Below, one piece after another: positions 1 through 5,614 of a stretch of DNA of 9,093 nt. The notes under the pieces are model-generated. The model made no database searches, was not told the origin of the DNA, and was given only the letters and a program-made list of their open reading frames with translations. How positions within the stretch are numbered: position 1 is the stretch's first letter; each line of letters starts with the position of its first letter. Source of the stretch: Aquifex sp. (GTDB lineage: Bacteria; Aquificota; Aquificia; Aquificales; Aquificaceae). A program made the translations under genes and the position numbers. The stretch covers positions 1 through 9,093 of the forward strand of contig QNXQ01000150.1 in the NCBI GenBank assembly GCA_003978875.1, read 5' to 3'.

Positions 1-813
1 ATAGAAGTTCAAGTTTTAGGTGATAAATACGGAAATATTATCCATTTAGGTGAAAGGGATTGTTCAATACAACGTAGACACCAGAAATTAATCGAGATAG
101 CTCCGTCTCCTGCACTTCCCAGAGAGCTCAGAATGAAAATCCTCGGAAATGCCGTAAGAGCACTTACCAAAGTTGGGTATGAAAATGCGGGAACTTTAGA
201 GTTCTTAGTAGACCTAAAAACAGGTGAATACTACTTCATTGAAATGAATACAAGACTTCAGGTTGAACACACGATTACCGAAACCATTACCGGTATAGAT
301 ATAGTTGAAATGATGATAAGAATAGCGTCGGGAGAACCGCTGCCGTTTCTCCAGAGTGATATAACTTTCAGAGGTTATGCCATAGAGTTTCGTATAAACG
401 CAGAAGACCCCAAAAAGAACTTTGCCCCCGCTCCCGGAAAGATAACATCCTATTATTCTCCCGGAGGACCTGGTGTTAGAATAGATGCCTCCGTATACAA
501 GGACTACATAATACCTCCGTACTACGATTCAATGATTGCTAAAATGACCGTTTGGGCTCTTACATGGGAAAAAGCAGTAGCAAGGTCGAGAAGAGCCCTT
601 GACGAGTTCGTGGTAAGAGGTGTTCCCACAAATATACCTCTTTACAGAGAAATCGTAAGAGACCCGGATTTCCTAAAGGGAGATTTTGGTGTTAAGTTCC
701 TTGAAGAAAAACTCGCGAGAGGTGAATACGATTTTGAAATAGAAGGAGAAAAACCTATGGAAGATATAGTTTTAGCACTCTCTGCAGCAATCGCCGCCCA
801 CTATGGTTTATAA
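1..813 (+). CDS. Biotin carboxylase subunit, C-terminal part (pyruvate/2-oxoglutarate carboxylase type), 5' truncated by window edge
   Basis: ATP-dependent carboxylation of biotin on a carrier domain, the first half-reaction of a two-subunit biotin-dependent carboxylase. The reading frame is open from base 1; the first Met codon at 133 is internal. 270 residues are present and about 209 N-terminal residues are missing, by alignment to E. coli AccC from memory (window residue 1 is near AccC 210). Visible residues: QRRHQK with the catalytic-site Lys at window residue 29 (AccC K238), TLEF with Glu67 (E276), FIEMN with Glu81 (E288), TRLQVEH (R292/Q294/E296 equivalents), and GPGVR Arg160 (R338). 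After the carboxylase core there is a tail of about 30 residues ending in an Ala-rich helix (LALSAAIAAHYGL), which AccC lacks. As I recall, such tails occur in PycA and in CfiB, the 2-oxoglutarate carboxylase small subunit of the reductive TCA cycle in Hydrogenobacter. AccC is less likely; PycA and CfiB cannot be separated here. The gene converges on its neighbour with an 11-bp gap. Confidence 0.93.
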   Translation: MEVQVLGDKYGNIIHLGERDCSIQRRHQKLIEIAPSPALPRELRMKILGNAVRALTKVGYENAGTLEFLVDLKTGEYYFIEMNTRLQVEHTITETITGIDIVEMMIRIASGEPLPFLQSDITFRGYAIEFRINAEDPKKNFAPAPGKITSYYSPGGPGVRIDASVYKDYIIPPYYDSMIAKMTVWALTWEKAVARSRRALDEFVVRGVPTNIPLYREIVRDPDFLKGDFGVKFLEEKLARGEYDFEIEGEKPMEDIVLALSAAIAAHYGL

Positions 814-824
814 GTTTTTATTGT

Positions 825-1172
825 TTATTCAGCTTTTTTAGCCCTATCCCTTCTCGGTTTCTTTTCCTTATATTTTTCCGAAAGTTCTTCTACAGTCGGG
901 TAATAAACCCTTATTTCTCCGTTTTTCAAAAGAACGTAGGCATGGTTCAGGATATCCTGTAGGTTTTTCTTGTTATTTAGAAAGTTTTCCAACTCTTTTA
1001 TTTCACTGTAGCCGCGCATTACGTACTCTCTTTCTTCTCCATTATCGAAAATTATCTTTACCTTTAAGCACCAAAATTTTGAATTTTCAGCGTCGTGACA
1101 TCTTTCCGGTTGACCGATGGGTTCTATCTTAACGCTTCTTGCAACTATATCTTCCTGCTTCACATCGAACAT
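825..1172 (-). CDS. Small hypothetical protein, 115 aa, not recognised
   Basis: I do not recognise this protein. The start is placed at the ATG ending at 1172, not at an ATG 30 bases upstream, because a strong Shine-Dalgarno (GGGAGGAG) lies 5 bases before it. The product is soluble and charged, with no signal peptide or membrane segment. The N-terminal half looks like beta strands (VKIEPIG, WCLKVKIIFDNGEEREYVMRGY). Then come a Lys/Asn/Leu-rich helix, a strand (EIRVYYP), and a highly basic tail rich in Lys and Arg (residues about 98-115) that could bind nucleic acid or simply be disordered. Two cysteines (25 and 35) and His26 lie close together, but there is no CxxC pair. It is convergent with the carboxylase gene and divergent from the MEMO gene, so it is probably transcribed alone. 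The good ribosome site and conventional codon use support a real gene. No function is proposed. Confidence 0.75.
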   Translation of the reverse strand: MFDVKQEDIVARSVKIEPIGQPERCHDAENSKFWCLKVKIIFDNGEEREYVMRGYSEIKELENFLNNKKNLQDILNHAYVLLKNGEIRVYYPTVEELSEKYKEKKPRRDRAKKAE

Positions 1173-1249
1173 AATCTCTCCTCCCTTTGACCTGCTATTC
1201 AATTATAAATAGTAAAAAAAGTGTAGGAGTCTAAAATTAAGGAAAAGAG
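1173..1249. promoter_or_regulatory. Divergent intergenic region with candidate -10 elements for both flanking genes
   Basis: This 77-bp spacer separates two divergent start codons and must hold both 5' regions. At 1202-1207 the minus strand reads TATAAT, a perfect -10 hexamer for the small hypothetical gene, but I find no good -35 at 16-18 bp. On the plus strand the same AT-rich patch contains TATAAA (1204-1209), a possible -10 for the MEMO gene. TTGACC at 1187-1192 is only 11 bp away, too close for a standard pair. AAGGA at 1239-1243 is a good ribosome site 6 bases before the MEMO ATG. The 11-mer AATTATAAATA (1201-1211) recurs before gltB. Confidence 0.45.
1178..1185 (-). promoter_or_regulatory. 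Ribosome binding site deciding the start of the small hypothetical gene
   Basis: Read on the minus strand this is GGGAGGAG, almost fully complementary to the 3' end of 16S rRNA, with 5 bases between it and the ATG ending at 1172. It lies inside the longer frame that would begin at 1202, so the shorter protein is the better call. Confidence 0.7.
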
Positions 1250-2053
1250 ATGGTAATAAGAAAGCCGGCAGTTGCAGGTACTTTTTATCCAAGGGAGAAA
1301 GAGGAGTTAGAACACTTAATGGATTTACTCTGCGGTTCAGAATCACAGGAAAAGATAAAGGCTAAATCCATACTCGTTCCCCATGCAGGATATATATACA
1401 GCGGAAAAACAGCTTGTCAGGTTTACAAAAAAGTCGAACTTCCTTCGAGGGTAATTCTATTGGGTCCTAATCATACAGGCTACGGAGAACCTATTTCTGT
1501 TTACGGCGGAGATGCGTGGGAAACTCCATACGGAATAGTTGAAATAGATAAAGAGTTGAGGGAAAAAATTCTGGAGTTTCCTTACGCAAAAGTGGATGAA
1601 TTAGCACATATTTATGAACACTCATTGGAAGTTCAAATTCCCTTTATTCAAAGGTATTCTAAAACCGATTTCAAAATTTTGCCGATAGTTGTAGCTTTCA
1701 TAGAATACGAAATCGCGAGGGAATTCGGAAGGTTTCTCGGAGAAACTCTAAAAGGCAAAGATGCATTGATAGTAATCAGCTCGGATATGAGTCATTACAT
1801 TTCTGCCGATGAGGCAAGGAAGAAAGATGAAATACTTATATCCGCCATGGAAAGACTGAATACGGAGGAATTATACTTTAAGGCTCTTCAATACAACATA
1901 ACCATGTGCGGAGTTGTCCCTACGGTAATAGGAATTGAGGCTGCAAAGGTTTTAGGAGCGACAAAGGGAATAGTGGTAGATTACAGCAACTCGGGAGAGG
2001 TAAACGGAGACTTTTCAAAAGTTGTAGCGTACCTAGGAATGATTTTTGTTTAG
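1250..2053 (+). CDS. MEMO-family protein (AmmeMemoRadiSam system protein B-like)
   Basis: A 267-residue protein with full family length. MEMO proteins share a fold with class III extradiol dioxygenases; human MEMO1 binds copper or iron, and the function of bacterial members is not settled. Motifs in order: N-terminal RKPAVAGTFYP (residues 4-14), LVPHAGYIYSG with His45, LGPNHTGYG with His75, WETPYG (90-94), EHSLEVQIPF (123-132), ISSDMSHY with Asp179 and His182, and TMCGVVP with Cys220. His45, His75, Asp179, His182 and Cys220 correspond to human MEMO1 H49, H81, D189, H192 and C244, so the metal site appears intact. ATG is preceded by AAGGA at a spacing of 6. In many archaea and bacteria MEMO sits with AMMECR1 and a radical SAM enzyme; neither is in this window. 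The 3' end overlaps ppx on the other strand by 21 bp. I recall the same MEMO-ppx pairing in A. aeolicus. Confidence 0.93.
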   Translation: MVIRKPAVAGTFYPREKEELEHLMDLLCGSESQEKIKAKSILVPHAGYIYSGKTACQVYKKVELPSRVILLGPNHTGYGEPISVYGGDAWETPYGIVEIDKELREKILEFPYAKVDELAHIYEHSLEVQIPFIQRYSKTDFKILPIVVAFIEYEIAREFGRFLGETLKGKDALIVISSDMSHYISADEARKKDEILISAMERLNTEELYFKALQYNITMCGVVPTVIGIEAAKVLGATKGIVVDYSNSGEVNGDFSKVVAYLGMIFV

Positions 2054-2947
2054 GATTTTAGACACTATAACACCTTCCCTTAATCCCCAATCGCTTACGA
2101 TTATCTCTTCCTTTTCAAAAATTTCCAAGGTTTTTAAGAATATACCTATTCCGGCTAATATAACTTCCGCCCTTTTGTCTTCGATTTGCTTGTAAAGCCC
2201 GCTTCTCTCTTTAGAAGGAATTTTTTTAAGATTTTCAAACCATTTCTTTATTTGTTCCAACGTAAGCTTTTTCCCGTGAACCTCTTTAGGATTATAAGGA
2301 TAAATATCGTATTCAAGGGCAACCAGTGTTGTAATAGTTCCTCCAAGTCCTACTAGGTTATCAACATTAGTCTTTATTTTCGTAATTTGTTTCTCCAAGA
2401 AGCTTAAAAAATTTTCTATCTCTCCTTCTTCAGGCGGGTCGTGTTTAAAGAAAGTTTCCGTTAGGTTTACTATCCCGAACGGAAAGGAGGTAAGGCTTTC
2501 AACGTTAAATTCTTTTCCAAATATATATTCGGTAGAACCTCCTCCTTGGTCTATTACACAGTTTTTCCCTTTCAGGTTCAGAGAGTATGCCACTGCGAGG
2601 TAGGCATATCTTCCTTCCTCTTCGGGAGAAATAATTTTTACCTCTATTCCCAGATTTTTCTTTACAATATTCAAAAATTCCTGTGAGTTTTTAGCTTTTC
2701 TCAGGGCTTCCGTTGCTACTGCTACAATTTCGTTTACTTTCAACCTTTCTATATCTTTCTTATACTCATCGAGAACCTGTAAGGTTTCCTTTATTCTATC
2801 CTCCTGAAGGAATCCGGTTTCCTTTACCTTAGTTCCAAGAGCTGTAATCCTTCCTTTTTCAAATATAATTTCCATTTTCCCGTCTCTTATTTCTGCAATT
2901 GTAAGTCTCACGGAATAAGAACCAATATCTATTGACGCTATTCGCAT
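2033..2947 (-). CDS. ppx: Exopolyphosphatase of the Ppx/GppA family, short single-module form
   Basis: Hydrolyses terminal phosphate from polyphosphate and/or converts pppGpp to ppGpp; which substrate dominates cannot be told from sequence. The 304 residues contain only the ASKHA actin-like ATPase-fold core and lack the C-terminal HD-like domain of the roughly 500-residue E. coli enzymes. Motifs: phosphate-1 loop SIDIGSYSVR (5-14), VATEALR (77-83), SPEEEGRYAY with Glu111 as the likely catalytic base, phosphate-2 loop DQGGGSTEY (133-141) with Asp133, GLGGTITT (200-207), and C-terminal SDWGLREGV (285-293). Glu111 and Asp133 line up with E119 and D141 of the crystallised A. aeolicus enzyme, which carries an 8-residue N-terminal extension. 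That extension cannot exist here: an in-frame stop lies two codons before the ATG. No Shine-Dalgarno is visible. It ends TAG inside the MEMO gene and starts 30 bp from cysM. Confidence 0.95.
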   Translation of the reverse strand: MRIASIDIGSYSVRLTIAEIRDGKMEIIFEKGRITALGTKVKETGFLQEDRIKETLQVLDEYKKDIERLKVNEIVAVATEALRKAKNSQEFLNIVKKNLGIEVKIISPEEEGRYAYLAVAYSLNLKGKNCVIDQGGGSTEYIFGKEFNVESLTSFPFGIVNLTETFFKHDPPEEGEIENFLSFLEKQITKIKTNVDNLVGLGGTITTLVALEYDIYPYNPKEVHGKKLTLEQIKKWFENLKKIPSKERSGLYKQIEDKRAEVILAGIGIFLKTLEIFEKEEIIVSDWGLREGVIVSKILNKNHS

Positions 2948-2960
2948 ACTTTAGTATTAT
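2932..2960 (+). promoter_or_regulatory. Sigma-70-type promoter for cysM, within the start of ppx
   Basis: TTGACG (2932-2937, 5/6 to consensus) is followed after exactly 17 bp by TATTAT (2955-2960, 5/6). This is the best standard promoter in the window. The -35 lies within ppx codons 4-6. Transcription would start near 2967, leaving a leader of only about 10 bases before the cysM ATG at 2978. This agrees with the lack of a Shine-Dalgarno there. Confidence 0.6.
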
Positions 2961-2966
2961 CGATAA
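2956..2966. promoter_or_regulatory. Palindrome over face-to-face -10 elements between ppx and cysM
   Basis: TTATCGATAA (2957-2966) is a perfect 10-bp palindrome centred in the 30-bp divergent gap. It overlaps the cysM -10 (2955-2960). The minus-strand hexamer GATAAT (2956-2961, 5/6) could serve as the ppx -10; its best -35 (CCCACA at 2979-2984) is poor. Placement suits a shared operator or simply two opposed promoters. A 10-bp AT-rich palindrome can arise by chance, so the operator reading is weak. Confidence 0.3.
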
Positions 2967-2977
2967 AATCTTCTCTA

Positions 2978-3940
2978 ATGTGGGTTTTAGGTCAGCATGA
3001 CGAGCCTTATAGGAAAGCACGGGAAACTATTCTCAAGCTTGTAGGAAACACTCCGCTGGTTAGAATAAAGAATGTTCTTCCTCCGGATATTCCTGAGAAT
3101 ATAGAGATATGGGCTAAACTTGAAAGTTATAATCCCGGTGGTTCTGTGAAAGATAGACCTGCCCTCAGTATGTTTCTGGATGCACTAAAAAAAGGCATTA
3201 TAAAACAAGGTAAGGTCGTAATAGATGCTACTTCCGGAAATACAGGTATAGCCCTCGCGATGGTCGGTGCCGCTCTTGGAATTCCGGTTGAGCTTGCAAT
3301 GCCTGCTAATGTAAGTGAAGAAAGAAAAAAAATCATAAAGGCCTACGGGGCTAAAATATACCTCACCGACCCGCTTGAAGGAACTGATGGAGCAATACTC
3401 TTTGTGAGGGAACTTGTGGAAAAGCATCCCGATAAATACGTCTACCTTGACCAGTATAATAACCCTGCCAATTGGAAAGCACATTTTTATTCCACGGGAA
3501 TAGAAATTTGGAACCAAACCAAAGGAAGAATTACCCACTTTGTCGCCGGAATAGGTACAGGCGGAACGATAATGGGTACAGGCAGAAGGCTGAAGATATA
3601 TAACTCCAAAATCCAGGTGATAGGTGTCCAACCTGCTTATCCCTTTCACGGAATAGAGGGTTTGAAACATATAGAAAGCTCTATTAAACCAGGAATATTC
3701 GATGAAACATTTTTGGACAGAACAATTTTTGTAGAAACTGAGGATGCATATTACTGGGCTCGTGAACTTGCAAGGAAAGAAGCCATATTTGTAGGGCAAT
3801 CTTCTGGAGCAGCATTGTGGGCTTGTATAAAGCTTGCAAGGGAACTTGCTCAAAGGGGTGAAGAAGCAGTTATAGTTACTATTTTCCCGGACGGAGGAGA
3901 GAAATATCTAACTACAGCTTTATTTTCTGATAAAGATTAG
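2978..3940 (+). CDS. cysM: PLP-dependent cysteine synthase, CysM-like
   Basis: Beta-replacement enzyme that makes cysteine from an activated serine and a sulfur donor in the cytoplasm. Fold-type II PLP motifs are all present in 320 residues: LVGNTPLVRI (21-30), YNPGGSVKDRPA with Schiff-base Lys58, substrate loop TSGNTG (85-90), the phosphate-cradle GIGTGGT (191-197), GQSSGAAL with Ser275/276 near the pyridine nitrogen, and FPDGGEKYL (303-311). The segment HGIEGLKHIESSIKPGIFD (224-242) resembles CysM rather than CysK, which has GIQGIGAG here. Lys230 falls where, as I recall, M. tuberculosis CysM has Arg220, a residue tied to O-phosphoserine use, so the donor may be O-phosphoserine instead of O-acetylserine. 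There is no CBS domain. The ATG has no ribosome site; the promoter above predicts a very short leader. The next gene begins 26 bp later and may be co-transcribed. Confidence 0.92.
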   Translation: MWVLGQHDEPYRKARETILKLVGNTPLVRIKNVLPPDIPENIEIWAKLESYNPGGSVKDRPALSMFLDALKKGIIKQGKVVIDATSGNTGIALAMVGAALGIPVELAMPANVSEERKKIIKAYGAKIYLTDPLEGTDGAILFVRELVEKHPDKYVYLDQYNNPANWKAHFYSTGIEIWNQTKGRITHFVAGIGTGGTIMGTGRRLKIYNSKIQVIGVQPAYPFHGIEGLKHIESSIKPGIFDETFLDRTIFVETEDAYYWARELARKEAIFVGQSSGAALWACIKLARELAQRGEEAVIVTIFPDGGEKYLTTALFSDKD

Positions 3941-3966
3941 ATAAATTGCCTTTACAATATTTTTAC

Positions 3967-5064
3967 ATGGGGCTCATAAAAGTTTTAGTAGGACTGTTAA
4001 TTTTAGTATTTGCAGTAGCGTTTACTTACTATAATCTTCAACCCGGTGAAGTAAAGTTTTACGATTACAGCATTAAACTCCCAATGTTCCTTCTGGTATT
4101 CATAAGCGTAGGCTTAGGTTTCAGTGTTCCGGTAATCTATTACCAGTTAAGGGAGAAGGCTCTTAAAAGGAAAGAAGAAAAGGTTTACGAACTGCTCAAC
4201 CTGTTCTGGAGGGACTACTTAGGTAAAGCCTTCAATCTCCTCAGAAAATTCCTAATAATCGAGGAGTTTCTCCCATTCTACATAAGGACAAAGAAGGAAT
4301 TCAACGAAAGTTTGGATGTTCAACTTGACCTCTACAACAAGGGAATAGCGGAAACGGCTTTAGCGGAACTTACCTTCAGAAAGGACTTAGAAGAGGCTAT
4401 GATTCTTCTCGAAAATGCATTAGGGAAGAACCACAAAAACCAAAGGGCAAGAAAGCTTCTCAGAAGCGTTTATATGGTTTACGGAGATTACGAAAAGGCT
4501 GAAAATCTCCAGAGAGAAGTTCTGAAAGACATTGAAAAAGAAAGGAAGGTAAAAGAGGAGAGAGTACTCGCCTCAATCCTCGCGGAAAAGTATATGGTCA
4601 CAAAAGACGAGCTTATTCTAAAGGAACTGTGGAATCTTCCAATTTCCAAGACATCCGCAGCGTTGCTTTCCAGTATGGTGGGCGGAGGTGAAGTTTTTGA
4701 AGCTGCTTACAACCTAGGAATACTCCCTGAAGTAATAAAGATTATGGAAGAAAGAAATCTACTCACTCCCGAACTTCTAAATCTAATTGAAAATTACAAA
4801 CACACTATTCCCGACGACGTTCTGTATTACGTATATCTGAAGTTAAATATGAATGAAAAACTAAAGGATATTAATCCTTCCCTCAGGGAACTTAAGGTAG
4901 TGAAGGATAACGATTCAAAACTCTTGGAACTTGTAAGAATATGGGAATGTGATGAGTGCGGCAAGGAATACGTAAGGTATAATAGTGTTTGTAGAAATTG
5001 TTTAGGAGTAAATACCTTGAAAATAAAAAGGGAGGAGGAAGTTGATAATCGACCATACAAATAA
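3967..5064 (+). CDS. LapA-LapB-like fusion: two-helix membrane domain, TPR-like region and C-terminal zinc ribbon
   Basis: Predicted inner-membrane protein of 365 residues. Residues 2-20 form one hydrophobic helix; then comes the LapA/DUF1049 signature (Asn at 23, short polar loop EVKFYDY, LP before the second helix) and a second helix at about 38-59. A basic heptad-like stretch follows (LREKALKRKEEK). Residues about 126-193 carry TPR-like helices, clearest at ARKLLRSVYMVYGDYEKAE. The C-terminus has CDECG...CRNC (Cys328, 331, 342, 345), a rubredoxin-type ribbon as in LapB/YciM. In E. coli LapA and LapB are separate neighbouring proteins, and LapB with FtsH limits LpxC and so LPS synthesis. 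Here both appear in one chain, with LapB's own anchor replaced by the LapA helices. I prefer the ATG at 3967 to a TTG at 3946 because it directly starts the first helix; neither has a Shine-Dalgarno. The middle TPR units are divergent, so the LapB assignment rests on architecture. Confidence 0.78.
   Translation: MGLIKVLVGLLILVFAVAFTYYNLQPGEVKFYDYSIKLPMFLLVFISVGLGFSVPVIYYQLREKALKRKEEKVYELLNLFWRDYLGKAFNLLRKFLIIEEFLPFYIRTKKEFNESLDVQLDLYNKGIAETALAELTFRKDLEEAMILLENALGKNHKNQRARKLLRSVYMVYGDYEKAENLQREVLKDIEKERKVKEERVLASILAEKYMVTKDELILKELWNLPISKTSAALLSSMVGGGEVFEAAYNLGILPEVIKIMEERNLLTPELLNLIENYKHTIPDDVLYYVYLKLNMNEKLKDINPSLRELKVVKDNDSKLLELVRIWECDECGKEYVRYNSVCRNCLGVNTLKIKREEEVDNRPYK
5029..5038 (+). promoter_or_regulatory. 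Strong ribosome binding site selecting the TTG start of the MglA-like gene
   Basis: AGGGAGGAGG lies inside the last codons of the LapA-LapB-like gene, encoding its Arg-Glu-Glu-Glu stretch, and ends 3 bases before TTG at 5042; the inner GGAGG at 5031-5035 gives a spacing of 6. This is one of the two strongest Shine-Dalgarno sites in the window and justifies a non-ATG start. Confidence 0.75.
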
Positions 5065-5614
5065 GTCGGTTAAGTTTAAAGTTGTTTACCACGGGCCTGC
5101 TCTTGCGGGCAAAACTACAAATGTAGTTCAGATAGCTAAAAAGAGAGCCCAAGATATACTCAGTTTTGATACTAAGCAAGAGAGAACAATTGTATTTGAT
5201 ATGACAAAGGAAGTAAGGCAGATTGGAGATTTTACCGCTTCCTTCATTATATATACGGTACCGGGACAACACATATACTCCGACATAAGAAAAATGGTTA
5301 TGAGAGGTGTGGACGGAGTCGTGTTTGTAGCTGATTCTTCGGAAAGCAAATTAAAGGAAAACAAAGAATTCATAGAGATTCTTGCAGAGGATTTGAAACT
5401 TTACGGAAAAACTGTAGAGGATACCCCCATTGTTATTCAATACAACAAAAGGGATGTAGAAGAAGCCTTACCCATTGAAGCTTTAGAGAGAGAGGTAAAT
5501 ACAATAGGAAAACCCTCTGTTGAAGCAATAGCTATAGAAGGGGTTGGCGTAGAAGAAACTCTTGATAAAATAATTTCCGAAATACTGGAACGATTCGGGA
5601 GATTACTTAAATGA
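5042..5614 (+). CDS. mglA: MglA-like small Ras-superfamily GTPase
   Basis: Cytoplasmic GTP-dependent molecular switch of the bacterial MglA family, known for setting cell polarity and recruiting motility or secretion machinery in Myxococcus and Thermus. The 190 residues are full length. G1 P-loop GPALAGKTT (18-26); switch I ERT with Thr49; G3 in the MglA-specific form YTVPGQ (71-76), where the usual DxxG Asp is replaced by Thr; then GVDGVVFVADSS (89-100); G4 NKRD (135-138); G5-like AIEGVGVEET (164-173). No lipidation Cys is present at either end. The TTG start is chosen from the strong ribosome site and because it gives the normal MglA N-terminus (a short strand, then KFKVVYHGP). The gene overlaps the upstream gene by 23 bp and the downstream gene by ATGA, so it is translationally tied to both. 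No MglB/Roadblock GAP gene is adjacent. Confidence 0.93.
   Translation: MIIDHTNKSVKFKVVYHGPALAGKTTNVVQIAKKRAQDILSFDTKQERTIVFDMTKEVRQIGDFTASFIIYTVPGQHIYSDIRKMVMRGVDGVVFVADSSESKLKENKEFIEILAEDLKLYGKTVEDTPIVIQYNKRDVEEALPIEALEREVNTIGKPSVEAIAIEGVGVEETLDKIISEILERFGRLLK

Noticed and set aside
133..813. Carboxylase gene starting at the Met at 133
   Set aside because: Codons 1-44 of the same frame encode the conserved EVQVL and QRRHQK biotin-carboxylase motifs, so the gene begins before the window.
1173..1202. Longer start for the small minus-strand gene
   Set aside because: The upstream ATG lacks a ribosome site, and the strong GGGAGGAG site lies inside the extension, pointing to the inner ATG.
3185..3853. 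Minus-strand open frame of 222 codons opposite cysM
   Set aside because: Cys-, Phe- and Ser-rich translation with no family resemblance, no ribosome site, and wholly opposite a gene with every PLP-enzyme motif. A shadow frame.
3946..3966. TTG start 21 bases upstream for the LapA-LapB-like gene
   Set aside because: No ribosome site, and it would add MPLQYFY before a hydrophobic helix that starts naturally at the ATG at 3967. Not excluded.
4892..5272. Minus-strand open frame of 126 codons across the LapAB-like/MglA junction
   Set aside because: Spans the ends of two well-supported plus-strand genes; Tyr/Leu/Cys-rich composition typical of antisense reading.
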